NCBI GenBank assembly: GCA_029255685.2
Contig: CM055315.2
Location: forward strand, 70,895,681 to 70,959,680
DNA length: 64,000 nucleotides
Source: Silene conica
Taxonomy: Eukaryota; Streptophyta; Magnoliopsida; Caryophyllales; Caryophyllaceae
Direction of reading: 5' to 3'
Positions 29,504 through 46,934 of this stretch are shown piece after piece; positions within the stretch are counted from its first letter, which is position 1, and each line of letters opens with the position of its first letter. The notes under the pieces are model-generated. The model made no database searches, was not told where the DNA came from, and saw nothing but the letters and a program-made list of their open reading frames with translations. Position numbers and translations under genes: made by a program.

Positions 29504-30507
29504 TTGATTACAGTCTTTTAAAAAACACTTTTTGAAAATTACAGCTTTATAACCCTATTTTTGAAAATTACAGCCATAATATCACTTTTCTTTTGAAATT
29601 GCATCATATCACATTTTTCGACGAATTTTGCCAAAAAGTGACCGATATACCCCTTGCCTATTTCGGCTATTTGTTTGCTGAACTACCCAATTTTTTTAAC
29701 TTTACCTATCATTTACCTCTCACAATAAAAATTCGATCTTACAATCTCTTACCATTTTCCATTCTCCATTCTTCACTTGCTCTTTTCGCTTCACTAATAC
29801 TAACGTATAATGTTGAATCGTCACGACAAGGAGCAAGACATTAATGTACAAGTCCTTTTTCGCAGCAAGTTTTCCAACAAATTCTCCTCGCTTTTTCACC
29901 CTTTTTCTATTTCACTCTTTTATTTTCTCTTATTGTTTTATTGCATTTCACAGTCCTTTTTCGCTGCTGTTGGTTATTTTTCAATTGATTAGGGGTTAAT
30001 GTCTAAAGTTTATTTGGGAAAATTGATGATGAACCCTAATTACTTTCAATTTGGGGAAAATTGACGATAAATCCTATTTACTTTCAGTTTGGGGAAAATT
30101 GATGATGAATTCTAGTTACTTTCAACTTAGGGAAAATCAAAGATGATGAATCACATTAATTAATTTTAAGAGAAAATAGAAACAATATTATTAAAGTGAT
30201 TAGACAAGTATTTGAATAAGATGGTGAATTAGATTGGGTGATATTGTAGAAGAAATGGAGAATTAAAGAGGAGGTAGTTGTTAAATGTGATTTTTGGGAT
30301 AAACATAAGGAGTTCTAAAGTTGAAGGGAAGGGTATTTTAGTAATAAAAAAGGAACTTAAGTAAAAAGAAATCAATTTGGCATTATTTTTAGCCGGAGTT
30401 AATGTTTTGGTCGTAATTTACGATCAAAAGTAATATTAGGGCCATAATTTTCAAAAAAGTTTAAGGCCGTAATTTTTAAAAAGTGATTTTTATAAAGCTG
30501 CAATCAA
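29504..30507. mobile_element. 1-kb inverted-repeat DNA element
   Basis: Left end TTGATTACAGTCTTTT, then CACTTTTTGAAAATTACAGC; right end read inverted TTGATTGCAGCTTTAT, then CACTTTTTAAAAATTACGGC. The inverted similarity extends roughly 90 bp, with repeated GAAAATTAC motifs in each end. The interior is non-coding; open frames there lack recognisable domains. A non-autonomous foldback or MULE-like element is plausible. Confidence 0.65.
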
Positions 30508-30563
30508 GAAATTTTCTCTAAAAAATATACATTTATAGATAAAAGAATAATATAATAGACTTT

Positions 30564-31034
30564 TGTATCGGGTATACGGTTTTAAAAATCGCAAAAATCA
30601 CTATACGAATCCGATACAGTTTAACCGTATATACGGTTTTCAGGTAGCCGGGAAAAATTGTGTATACGGAATTCATATATACGGATACGGTTTGGTGAGA
30701 AATGTTCAATTAAACATTGTAGTTATTCAATGGCTAATAATTATATCTAACCTACCTACATCTGATGAAAGACTAATTTTTTATTTATTAATATAATTTA
30801 TTAAAATATGTCGTAGAAAAGCATTAAGAGTGCAAGTTGAAAGATGAACGTAGTGTCTTTTTAAAATTTTTTGTACGAAAATTTCAAACCGATTCGAAAA
30901 CCGTATATACGGTTTCGTTTTTACCCGACCCGAATACGGCACGGTTTTGTGAAAATCGTATCATATGTAACTCAGACCGAATTATATACCGAGTCGAAAA
31001 TCGTATCGTATAATTCAAACCGTATACCGATACA
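30564..31034. mobile_element. 470-bp element with ATACGGTTT-rich ends, hAT-like
   Basis: Ends TGTATCGGGTATACGGTTT (left) and TGTATCGGTATACGGTTT (right, inverted) differ by one base indel. Many internal CGTATATACGG-type motifs occur near both ends, a hAT-like subterminal pattern. There is no coding capacity. No exact 8-bp target duplication was found. Confidence 0.6.
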
Positions 31035-31357
31035 TTATAACTTTGGACTCTTCGCTCACAATAATCAATAATGTACATTACTCCTAGCTTACTTATACAA
31101 CTTAGAAGCCATCGGCAAGCCGGCAAGGGCGATCCATAGTTGACTTTGATTACGTTTTACCTATGTAGGGCATTAGGTCACACTATTAGTTTTTCTGATT
31201 GCTTAGTTTTTGACAAAGCTTTTATAATCTTTAAAAACAAGGAAAACAACAAGTTTACAAACAATGTAAAACTTTTGACTCAAAATAACTACAAAGTGAA
31301 TTAATTTCCCATGATTTTGCAAAACACGTGAAATGGGCAATTCATGTGAATTGCCTA

Positions 31358-31562
31358 AAACTCGTTTGGTTGACATCCTGGAGTTGAATTGACACATGAG
31401 TTTCCAATTACCTAGGGCCCTAGGTAATCAAATTACTTCATAATGGAGGAGTTGAAAATTCCTAGAAAAAAGAAAATCCCATGATTTGGAGTAACTAAAT
31501 TTTTTCTAAATCATGGGATTTTCCAATTCACCTACTTTTGTAAGGGCAATCAAACGAATCCT
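31358..31562. mobile_element. Tourist-like MITE (about 200 bp)
   Basis: CTCGTTTGGTTGACATCC near the left end pairs with GGATTCGTTTGATTGCCC, the right end inverted. TAA lies outside each end, consistent with a PIF/Harbinger 3-bp duplication. Short and non-coding. Confidence 0.5.
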
Positions 31563-31856
31563 AAATAAAAATATAATTCCACACGATATTTTAAAATGAT
31601 CAATGCAAGCCCATCAATTTGTTTTAATTACTCACAAAAATACAAGAATAGTGCTTATGGTAATTCAGACTTATGGGTAGTCGGTTTTAAATGAGTATAA
31701 TTTTATATAAAAACGTAATATAAAATTTGATAAATTTATTTGTACTTACTATTAAGTTAATCAATTATAGTCCTAAGATACCTTTATAGAAGAAGTTCAA
31801 AGTAATACTACACCAACTTTTTTGTCCTTTGAAACTTTATATATTCACAAATTCTT

Positions 31857-32032
31857 ATTTGCAACGGCACTATCCGTCGCAAGCTTGTGACGGATACCAT
31901 TTTCTCTCACAAAATACCCACTTTTTCTCTCTCTGTAACACTATTCCTGTGATCCCCTTTCTCCACTAACTCTTTTTATATCCATTTTACCTCACAAAAT
32001 ATCCGTCACAAATAATGACCCGTCGCAAACAA
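31857..32032. mobile_element. MITE with GCGACGG-type ends
   Basis: The left end has TTTGCAACGGCACTATCCGT, then CGCAAGCTTGTGACGGAT. The right end inverted has GTTTGCGACGGGTCATTATT, then TGTGACGGATATTTTGTGAG. It is about 176 bp, with inverted ends of about 45 bp, and non-coding. Confidence 0.65.
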
Positions 32033-32238
32033 AACTTACTATTATATATTTTAGGTTGGGATACTACGAATATATCAAGCAACTGAAATATGAACAAAAT
32101 ATATAATTCTTGAGTTAGTCCAACTCGACTTCTGTTGACTTTCTAACGTGAAAACTACGAAGTATGCCGTAGAAATGTAGAATAGCCTAATAGGGTACAG
32201 GATCTATATTCGGATAAAATTGTAATTTATTATTTCAT

Positions 32239-32766
32239 GGATGTTTGTTCAGTGACCTGAACTAAACACTGGATCGAATCGGGTCATTCGGTATGGATTA
32301 GATTGAACTAAACTTTATTTGATCTGGTTCACGGTCCAGTTATTTACTTTACTTTGATCTTTGGTCTAGTCTTGGATCAAAACGAACGGACAATACATCG
32401 AATCATGTACCGAACTTATATGAGAAATGAATTTTCTAAATTGTAATATTATTGACTTTATTTTCTACTTTGTTTACCTGTATAAGATGTGTAATTATGT
32501 AGTTAAATCTAATAATTATAAAAATATAATGTTGTTTATTTTGATCGTTAGATACGAACTTCCCGAGTTCTAATTTTATATGCCAAATCATGTCAATGAC
32601 AATCATATTTGGTCCACTTTGGCTCATTTGGTTGACCCGGTTCGGTCCACACGTTTTTCTGGTCCAGACCTAACCAGACTAATATTTATATGGTCTACTC
32701 CTCGATCCACCTTTTAACCCTTATTTGATCTTCGGTCCGACCCGGTCCCGGACCAATGAACACCCC
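32239..32766. mobile_element. hAT-like non-autonomous element
   Basis: Left GGATGTTTGTTCAGTGACCT and right-inverted GGTGTTCATTGGTCCGGGAC are related termini. GGTCC/GGTCCAG motifs are enriched near both ends (32260-32400 and 32640-32760). About 530 bp with no transposase. Confidence 0.5.
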
Positions 32767-32999
32767 CTAATTCTTTGCATCCCAATTATTTATTTCTTTC
32801 ATTTTTAAATGTCTTGTTTATTTGTTTTACATTTCATGAGAATGTTTTTGAGGATTATGTGATCATTCACAAGCTTCTTTGTTCACTTGTCATTTATTAA
32901 CTATTAAGAATATCTACACATGGTTCCCTTAGTTCATCTTGATTTTTTTATAAAAATAAAAATAAATAAATGATTGAAATAGAGGGAATAATACTCTGC

Positions 33000-33070
33000 T
33001 TAAGTGACCAATTAAGTTGTGATTTTGTGAGTAGAAGTGACCAATTAAGTTGTGATTTTGTGAGTAAAAG
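33000..33070. repeat. 33-bp tandem duplication
   Basis: GTGACCAATTAAGTTGTGAT followed by TTTGTGAGTA(G/A)AA occurs twice in succession at about 33004-33069. Confidence 0.85.
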
Positions 33071-34165
33071 TATTCTACTTAAATATAGAAGTTGAGAACC
33101 AATTAGAGACTTAAATTGTTCTAACTAGATGAGAAATTAGGATGAAAAAAATAATGATTAAAGAAATACTATGAGGTGAATTTGTGGTACTATATGGTTG
33201 AATTACTTGAATATCTCAACAAATAAAAATATATTACGTAATATTTTCTCTCACTCGGTGAAATTTTAGGTATATTTATAATTGGTGTCATCAAATTGAA
33301 TGACCCGTTTATCAGGTTACGCCTTAACACCAAACTGGGCCGATATCATCCAAGCACATCAAAGCAAACGACAAAATGTAGTAGATTAATAGAACCACCA
33401 TAGTGGACTTTCATCCTTACCAAATGGGTCAAATCCTTCTACATTAAACCAGCCTTAGGCCACTTCGACATAGCATATTAGAATTACAAATCTAACCCGA
33501 TCTAAATGATTGGATTCGACAAACTTGCGAGTTGCGAATATTACAATTTAAAAATGTACTGGATGATGACATGTAACCTAACATGATCCGATGATCAATG
33601 ACCCGAACCAGTACCGGAACTGACACGATATTGACCCATCGATACAGTGATACTGACCTGATAAATTTATGAACCAACAATTATTAAACTTAAATAAGAT
33701 CAAAAGGAAAGTAATTTTATGTTCATATCGATTTGTTTGATTTAATAGTGAAATAATTAACTAAATAATGTTAAAAACTAAATTTACTGGTAAAATATAA
33801 GTAATGAGATACGGTTGTCGGACCGGTAGTGACGCGACCCAAACCTGACATGATCTGATGCATTATTTGATGCGAAATGACCTCATCGGAATTCGACTCG
33901 ACCCGAAAGGATAGATTGACTTGATATAATCCAAATCTTATATGACCCGACCTAAACCTAATCCAATTAACCCAATTGCCACCTTTACCGATTACATGGC
34001 GAACACATACGACATACCTCCATTTGTTCTCGTGAATTGTAGATCTTTGTCTAAATAAGTTATCTTATCTATATAATTACAGAAAAAATTTTCGAAGCCC
34101 TGCTTGAGCCACGTCATCAACGCAGGTTTTGATTTTTTTTTAAAAATTCTCTCAGGTGGGTCCCA
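33071..34165. other. Intergenic, possible degraded hAT-like element
   Basis: GACCC and ACCCGA motifs are enriched at 33300-33320, 33590-33660 and 33830-33990. The right limit read inverted, GGTGGCAATTGGGTTAATTG, is weakly like the left (TTGGTGTCATCAAATTGAAT). I could not fix ends. No gene was seen. Confidence 0.3.
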
Positions 34166-34170
34166 CAATG

Positions 34171-36977
34171 TGTGACACCCCGCGATATAGTATAAAAATA
34201 AACAAGTAATTTGCAGCGGAAACACGATACTCTTAAAAACTTTTCGACATATTTATTGAAACATTTTCGCGGAATATCAAAATAACAAGCGGAAGACTAA
34301 AACTAATAAGAATGTATAGATTATACACGAATACTTAAATAAACGAGGGATAAGGTATCCCACGATAACAACATGAATTAAATCTAAACTAAGCGTAAGG
34401 GTAATTGTCGAATGATCAACAATGCTCCCAACACCAACCTGTCATTCATGAAACATGAACGCCACAGTCAGTGGCGAGTAACTCAGGGTTCTCCCAGCCA
34501 CTTCACGTCAAAATACAAATAGATAACAATAAGAACATATTGTATATGGAGTAGTACATTAGAATATGAGAAATATCAAAAAATGATACTCAAAATCAGG
34601 TAAACAACCACGTGATCAACTCAGAGACCAACACTTGATGGCATGTCCCATCACATAAACAACAACAACCAAGAATAGAATGAACGCCCTCAGGTAGCAT
34701 AACCGCTACAACTGACAGTCAGAGAGCAAATCCGCTCCACTAACAGGCTAGGGCGTATAACCACGCCCTAGCTACCAGAGCGCATAATCACATCATCCGG
34801 GAACTATGTATAGTGCATAACCGACAACTGCATGCCTCAGACCTGCTCAGACCTCTCGATGTAATAACCTACACCTAACGACACACGGGGACCGGGCCGC
34901 ATAACCACGGACACCGACAAATCCCGAACATAGCTAGATAAAATCCCATAACAGGAGTGTCGTTTGTTCATTACAGTGATACACAAATCGTATCACCGTT
35001 ATCTATTCACAACCAAGGCAACATAACCGTTACCAACACAATTTAGGGTGACATAACCGTCACCTAAACACAAGCAAGGCAACATAACCGTTACCCAACT
35101 CATCTTAAGATAACATAACCAGCATCAAATCACAATTTAAGCTAACATAACCGTTAACCAACTCATTTACATACAAGAGCCAACAATCGATAAATAACAC
35201 AACACTTAAGTCCATTCCATACGGGAGAAGAATAAACGGAACTGATTAATAAAACATAAATTCAAAATGCATTTTACATTACAACTGTCCTCTGCCGTAA
35301 AATTCATAATTAATTCAAATAAAATCGAAAGGATACAAGGCCAGTTGGGTCGGATTAATAAGACTTTTAGCTACAATCTTCATCAGATAACCATTTCCAA
35401 AAGACGAAATTAACAGGGGTTTATAATCTGATCTTTACAGTATGTCAGAAATCGTCGCATTAAAAGTATTGCTTCATAAAACGGTTTTAACAAAACATTT
35501 TGGGGCAAAGTAAACTCCTAACATCATATAAGCTCTTCAAAGTTTAATTATGGAAAAGACCCAGAATATTTCAGCGCGATGTTCGTAAATATTTTATTCT
35601 AAACAAACGACATATAGGAAAATTACGAAACATTATAGGTAGACTCTAAACTTAAAATAAACAAGGGTCTATTTTCAACCTTTTCAAAGACGGGCACTTT
35701 AAAATGACGAAATAAATTGTTCAAGACGACGAACAGATTTGTCAAGGTGCTGAAACTCTATGAAATAACCAATGTAAACAAAACACTATGAAAATGAAAG
35801 ACTATCAAACTAACCATACTCAATGATCATAACCTCATTTAACAATACAATCCTTAATGAATTTCAACAACTAGAATCTCATCCGACACAACCATGCAAG
35901 ATGAAATTCATCCAAACATATGATTTATAAACCTAATCATGCAACTATTTAATCAAACACATTTCTAGTATACTAAATATCACTAGTATGTAGAGCACAT
36001 GCAAACATAGACGATTAAAGTCGAGTAACCCATCACCGTTACCCTATAACTCTTCAATAAGCATGATTTTGACTCAAAGCCACTCTGGTTTGGACAACCG
36101 CAACTAGCTACACAAATAAACGAGTTTAGCATAGAAACCAGTGCCTTAAAGGCCACGACCAGAGGATACTAAGGAATAAATTTGATACTTTTCTTACCTA
36201 GAAAGATGGAGGGAGAGGAGAGGAAGAGATAGGCGCGAAAATCGTCGAAAATCCATAAGAAACGAAGATTTTACGACCGTCTTAATAAGGTTGAAGTTGA
36301 AGATGTGTAACAATGGTGTTTTTTTTTGTGTTTGGGTGTGTTCTAGCTGAAAAACATTAAGGAAGGAAGAAGAAACAAGGAGTCCTTGGGCAGCAAGGAA
36401 ATTGCATGCTTAGCCAAGTGTCGAAAAGTCTAAACCATGTGTCGAAACGATTAGGCCATGTGTCTAAGCTTAGACCATTTGTCGAGATGGTTATGGCATG
36501 TGGAAGAAGTGCTTAGTTCATGTGGAAGAAGTGCTTCGGCCATGTGTCTAAGTTCTTAGGCCAAGTGGAAGAATTTCTTAGACAATGTGTCGAATTTCTT
36601 AGGCTAAGTGGAAGAGGTAGTAATGAGCGATAGTCTCGTCGGCGGATTATCTGCGACAACCTTTCGTATTTTCGGCATAATTTCCTCCAGGGAACTCGGA
36701 TTAAGACATTTTCGGTGGCGTTGAAAAGCTAAGAAAAAGAGCTAAAGCTTTTATTTTATATGAAAAAGCTAGATATGCTTTTAAAATATCTTAAAATTAG
36801 TAACAAGGATAGAGTAGTGTTTCACAAGTTTAAGGAGTATAAGTTTAAGACGAACATATTAATATCATTGTCAAAAACGATATATTTTAAATGAAATTTT
36901 ATTTATTGTGGATCATTGTTATTACTAAAATAAGATTTTAATAATATATAAGGACTTGAAAATTACGGGGTGTTACA
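34171..36977 (-). mobile_element. Solo LTR (2.8 kb) with CAATG target duplication
   Basis: On the minus strand the segment begins TGTAACACCCCGTAATTTTC and ends GCGGGGTGTCACA, a TG...CA unit. CAATG lies immediately outside both ends (34166-34170 and 36978-36982). There is no PBS, gag or second LTR, so this is a solo LTR left after recombination. It contains the motif block GTGGCTGGGAGAAC...CCACTGACTGTGGCGTTCAT, also present in the LTRs at 38.5-64 kb in the other orientation, so it belongs to a related Ty3/gypsy-type lineage. Degenerate repeats occur at 35000-35160 (ACATAACCGTTA) and 36410-36620 (CATGTGTCGAA, GTGGAAGAA). Confidence 0.85.
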
Positions 36978-36982
36978 CAATG

Positions 36983-38547
36983 TGGATGAATTTCCTGAGA
37001 CTTAACCGCCCGATATTCTAAATAAATGTCTGATATCGTAGTTTCAGAAATATTACATAACATTTTTATATAAATCATGAATTTGTACGAACAACGGTCA
37101 ATTTGTATAACATAAAATTAAATATTATATAATCGAATATATATGTCTCGTCTAAAACGATTAGACAACAATTTAAATAATTAGAATAAACATTATGATT
37201 ATTAACAATTTACAGCAGTTAAAACCGACCATACAAAATTTAAAAAACGATTAAAATAACGTAATATTAATATATAACCAGGAACGGTGTACAAATTCAA
37301 ATATTTTACGAAAATCAAATTATAAACAAAACCGTTAAAACAAAACCTTAAAATAAAATATATTCGATATTATAAACTCCTCTACAATTTCCTGTCTTTA
37401 TCAGAGGATTCAAAATCGAACCATTCAATATCAGTCTATCATAGGACCGTAATTCATATAACTCAAAATTAAACTCTTAGACAAAAAATCAATTAATAAA
37501 AACAATTTAATTAATTTAAAAAAATTAAATATAAATTAGTTTTAAAAAGCATGACTATATGTTCACTGATCATATATTTTACAAAAAAAAATATAGTCAT
37601 GCTGTATATTCTATATGTACAAGCCAATTGTTAATAAATTTGTTGAAATAGTTTTAGTAAAAACAAAAGTTAAAAACAATAATTAAAAAATACAAGGATT
37701 ACAAAAAATAAATTGTTCTTTTTTCCCATATATTTAAATTGTAAAAATTCTCTCTGATCTGGTAAGATAGTCAATCATCACCGAGAATTAATTTGGAGCA
37801 AAATGTTTCAGCAACTAACTACCAGCCGCCATTCCAGTTTTGGGAAGGCAACAATGATAGGCTACTGGGAACATTCTGCTACGGCAAATCCGTTACAATG
37901 GCAACAATATTCGTCATTTCAATTTATTGTCAATTCTACAAGTGGCCACTATTCCAAAATAAAATCAAGGGCCACGTTTTTCGAATTTCAATATAGGTCA
38001 GCTAGCAACCTCAATCCACCGAAATCTGACAGCCACAGTCAGAAATAATTTTATATTTATGTTTTCTTGAAGAATAATGTAATCGTTATTAATTTGCACA
38101 ACTGTTTTAATTTTATAGTAATATTTACATTTTTTGGTACTCAATTTAATGTTCTAAATTTTATTTAAAACATGTATTTTAACGTATTATCAATATAATA
38201 GAAATTGAATGCAAAATATTCACGTATTATTGACACTATTCGGTAATATTAATTATCCACCACATTTTATCTAAAAATGTACCCATGCAATTTTGAACGG
38301 GTTTAAAACTAGTTTGTCTTTATTTTTCACACAAATTTAAGATTTTGTGATGAAACAAAATATGAATAATTTACTTTCTTTGTTATACTTTCTGATAAAG
38401 ACGTACTTGCTCATGGGTGTAGAAAAGGCTTTTGTTAACAGAAAAATAAAAAATATACCTCCTCCAAAATGGTAAGTTGTTTATCTTTAATTTTGGCATA
38501 AAGATTAAGTGAAGAAAACCATTTGTAGATACAATAATTGGATGGCA
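36983..38547. other. No gene seen; contains a 13-bp inverted repeat
   Basis: AT-rich sequence. AGCATGACTATAT (about 37547) and ATATAGTCATGCT (about 37592) are perfectly inverted around about 30 bp. Two overlapping open frames at 37793-38048 have protein-like composition but no recognisable family. Confidence 0.4.
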
Positions 38548-40348
38548 TGTAACATCCCATAATTTAGGAGACCATTAGAATAGTGCAAAGTGACATTTTA
38601 ATTTAGTATTAATTTATTCTAAGTTATTTTAATTTATTTTGAATTAATTGGAATTTATATAATTTAATAAAATATAATTTTAAAAAGATTTCGGATTAAA
38701 GTCGTAAAGTCGTAACTTTACGTTTTAATCAAGGTCGTCCATTTAATAAGTTTATTATATAGTCGTATATATACTTAATATTTTAGTAATAATAGTTTTG
38801 GTATCGGAATTGGTTTCGAAATTCGTATATGAGTCGTGTCGTGTCGTGACTTGAGCAACGCCCAAGCCACGACTAAACTTGGCCGAGCAGCACGCCCAGC
38901 GCGCCTAGGCAATTGCCCGAGCACAGAGACAACAGTGCCGAGCCACTGCCAAGGCCAAGGCAGGCAACTGCCGAGCACAAGGAACAACAACCGACATGCT
39001 GCCCAAGCACAAGCAGCGTGCCCTTCCCCTCTTTTTGCCTTGACTTTCCTTGACCCAAATTCAAGGGGTCTTCCTCATTTCACCTTCCCTAATTCATTTA
39101 CCCAATTCACTCAATAGCCTCCTTCTCTACCTTCATCTTCAACCTTTAAACATCTTAAGGTTTCAATCACAAAAACCTCTCTAAATCATTCATTACTCAG
39201 CCAAATTCAATAAAAAATATATTTTCGGAATCCTCTCTTTATTACTCACCTACTAGTAAGTTTATAGTTCATTTCCCCCAAATTTATTTTAAGACCATCT
39301 TTTAGGGTTTCAAGTTTAAAGCTAATGTAAGTTGTTTAATTGTTGTTTTAGGTGAAGAATACAAGGATGGGCATGGAGATTCATTTGTGATTGAAGAAGA
39401 AACCGTTTTTGGCCTTTAGGAATCTCGGTTTTCACACTAGTTTAGGATTCCTTCTCTTTTTTTTAACTCAAGGTAACTTTTCCGAGTGGCTCGACGAATT
39501 AATGCTACTAATAATTGTGTGTTTGTTGTTTGGATGTTATTTGATGAATTTGAACATGTTTGGGTGAAATTAGTAAACTTCATCTTGTTAAAGTATGTAT
39601 GTTTGGATGTTGCTCACATGTTTCAAGTATGAGATAGCTTGGATGTTGATTTTCATAGCTTAGAATGAAGTTGACGGAAATATTGTGGTTGTTGTATGGA
39701 AAACGTGACAGCCCATGTAGGACTGGTTCAGTCAGCTCGGTTCTGACCCAGTTTAGCCCGGTCCGGCCCGTGTTGACCGAGGCGGTCATGGTCCGAGTCT
39801 TTAGTTTTTGGGTATGATAATGATATTTAGTATTTGGTAAATGAGAAATTGCGACGGTTGAGTATTTCGTCATATTGATTATTTATTCACTTGGAATAGC
39901 TTCTTTAAGTTAATGTTTTATCATAATGGCTTAGTAATGACACGAAAGTGATATAGATATGGCTTGAAATGAATTCATACTGAGATTTATGTTGTTTAGA
40001 GGTTTTGTGCCGAAAACTGAGCTGGGCCAGTTGACTGAACTACGTTCAGTCAACTAGGTTTGACCGGTCAACCTCGATTTGACCGATGACTCGTCGCGGG
40101 ACTTGGGTCGAGGGTAAACATTCGGATGTTTGAAGTAAGTGTGTTTCTTAATTAAATGTTGGCTATGTTGATATTTTAGGTATTGAACATGTTTTGCACT
40201 TCCCATATTAAAGGTTGGTTGAATTGGATGACTTCATATGTTGATGCTTACCTTTACTAATATTGATATTGGTTAATATTTGTTGATTGTTGATATTAAT
40301 TGATATTAGCCGATAAGGCATGATAACGGATAATGTTAGTTGTCACTT

Positions 40349-40350
<2 letters not shown>

Positions 40351-40401
<51 letters not shown>
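40351..40401. repeat. (TA)n in the LTR, left border of element C
   Basis: A TA run of about 25 units after CACTTGGA. The other LTR has one uninterrupted (TA)n at the same place (49304-49387) with no inserted elements. Confidence 0.95.
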
Positions 40402-44587
<4,186 letters not shown>

Positions 44588-45592
44588 CTCGAGTTGGTCA
44601 CTCGAATATATATTAGTGGTTCGTTATCATTGTTATTGTGGATTTTGTTGTTGGCCAGCTGAATATACTTATGTATAGGGTGTCACATGCTAGGATGGTG
44701 TCCTAGAGTCTTATTAGGGAACCAGTGTTGTATCTGTGTGTTAATAGGGACGTAGCTAGCCTTGGTGTTGTATCCAAGGGTACTCATGTGTTGTATCATG
44801 AGTCTTAGACGCGGTGTTGTATCCGTGTGTCAGTCGGAACTTAGCTAGACTTGGTGTTGTATCCAAGGGAACTCATGTGTGGTATCATGAGTCTTAGACA
44901 TGGTGTTGTATCCGTGTGTCAATGTTTAGATAACTATGTTCTCTCTTGTATGACAATTCTATAAATTATGCACGGCGAGATGCAAACTGTTATAGTTGAT
45001 GGAGTTGGATTCATGCCGGTTATCTGGATTCACATGATAGCATAGTATAAGTCGGTCTAGAACTCACATGCTAGGTTATATATGGTTCTTTTGTTGTTTA
45101 ATCACATGATAGACATATTGGTTTGGTACTTGTGTGCCTAGACTATGTGTTGATCATATACATTTTCTTATGTTGTTCATGTTATATTAATATGGCATTT
45201 CGTGGCTGGGAGAACTCGGAGTTATTCCCCACTGACTGTGGCATTCGTGTTTGTTTAAAATGCGAATGACAGGTTTGTGAAGCATATGTTGGGTACATGA
45301 TGAGCTAGCGAGCGGATGACAACCTTGGGACCTTTATACGGTTTCCACTTTGTAGAGACTTGATACATTAGTTATACACTTGCTTATTTAGGGACATATG
45401 TCTCCCTTACCTTTTGGTTGTATTTATTTTGGACCTTGCATGTTTGACACCTTCACTTGGATATCTTTATAACAGGTCCAGGTTTTGAAAACCTCGTATT
45501 TTCCTCCGAATGAACTTATTACAAACATATCCTTGCAGTTTTTACTAAGAATTTTATGTTTACTCTTTCACTAAATATGGGGGTGTAACAGT

Positions 45593-45605
45593 TGGTATCA
45601 GAGCA
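45593..45605 (+). other. Primer binding site (initiator tRNA-Met)
   Basis: TGGTATCAGAGCA starts two bases after the LTR end. It is complementary to the 3' end of initiator methionine tRNA, the usual primer of plant Ty3/gypsy and Ty1/copia elements. Confidence 0.92.
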
Positions 45606-45770
45606 TAACTGCTCCTGACGCACGTTGTGTACCCCAATGTAAATAACTTGACCTCCAAATAATGAATTGAGAGTTGGTTAAGGTGGGTAGAATTAGGATA
45701 TTATGTTGTAGCCTGTTTGTGATTGCTATGTGTTAGGTTCTAACAAGTTTGCTTTTCTCTTGACCTGAAG

Positions 45771-46934
45771 ATGGCTCCTCCAAGGAATGTCGATAAATAA
45801 CGCAATTCTACAAGCTTTTACGCACATCATCCAAACCAACAGAATCAACAAAATCAACAAGTCAATCCTACACCTGAAGCTGAAAGACATGGTAGCTACG
45901 CCTGGGTGGCTAGCCAATTAGCAAGGAACAAGACTGGAACTTACGGTGGTGAAGTTAATCCGGTGGCCCTATCTGAGTGGTTCCTGGAGATGGACGAGAA
46001 CCTTTCTTTGTACGATGTCCAAGAAGGGGACAAGGTGAAGTTGGCCTCTCACTTTTTGGTGAAGGAAGCTGATCTATGGTGAACTATGACTGGTCCTACC
46101 TCCATTGTTGAGTATGGCTTTGGATGAGATCGATTCAAGGACTTAGTGGAGGCTAGGTTCTATCCTATGGAGCTTAGGCGACAAAGGCTCAAGGAATTCA
46201 TGGACTTGACACAAAGAGATCTCTCCGTACAAGCCTTCACTGACAAGTTTAATGATCTTGCTCATTATGCTTCTAGACTTGTCCAGAATGAAGAAGGCAA
46301 GGCCTTCTTTTACTCGGACAAGCTTTCCCCGAAGCTTAAGAGTATGATTAGAAGGGATTCTACATCCTTTATCTCCATCTACGATGATGCTTTGTGGGCT
46401 GAGAGCTCCATTCGAGCCATTGATCTTGAAGCTCGTGCTTGTAGAGTTATGGTTGACTCCTCTCACCACACTTCTCATGGCAATGGACCATACTCTCTTA
46501 ATTCTCTACCATTCGTACCTGCTTCTGGGGCGAATGTGGTTCCTCCTAACACCTCTCACTCCCTTAAGAGAAAGTTTGTTCCGAATAAAAAAGCCAACCA
46601 TGGTACTCCTTCTAACAACAACAAAGAACGTCACATGTGTTTCCAATGTAAGAAGCCCTTACATCCTGGAGTTGGTTGCTTTAACAAGCCACTTGTTTGT
46701 TACTTCTGCAAATATCCTGGACACCAGTACCGAGATTGTCCCGAGAGGAAGACTACTCCTACACCCACTGTTCCCGAGCAACCGAAAGGACGGATTTACG
46801 TGATGACTCGTACCGAAGCTACTGCATTTTCCGATATTCGTATTGGTGTTTTTTTAAATCTTGCCTTTCCTCCTTCTTACTTTTGCCATCTCGTTAAATT
46901 CTTACACTTTTCATCTAAGTCTTGTGAGCTTTAG
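45771..46934 (+). pseudogene. gag: Retrotransposon gag (Ty3/gypsy type), three nonsense codons
   Basis: A single frame from ATG 45771 encodes a capsid/nucleocapsid polyprotein: an N-terminal Gln/Asn-rich tail, a retrotrans_gag region (residues about 60-200, with FKDLVEARFYPMELR and DLSVQAFTDKFNDLAHYAS), then a CCHC zinc knuckle CYFCKYPGHQYRDC near the end, preceded by a Cys-rich half knuckle. It would package the element's RNA. Premature stops lie at 45798 (TAA), 46080 (TGA) and 46125 (TGA). Protease, reverse transcriptase and integrase are all absent between here and the 3' LTR at 47488, so the element depended on others even when intact. Confidence 0.9.

Noticed and set aside
37793-38048. 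Possible small gene with Gln/Ser-rich product
   Set aside because: Two frames overlap over the same DNA, neither has a recognisable motif, and no promoter or splice signals could be argued.
38775-39117. GC-richer open frames with Ala/Leu/Gly-rich products
   Set aside because: The same frames recur at 47723-48065 at the identical LTR offset on both strands; they are LTR sequence without recognisable domains.
45593-45605. tRNA gene fragment
   Set aside because: Only the 3'-end complement is present, two bases after the LTR, which is the primer binding site position.
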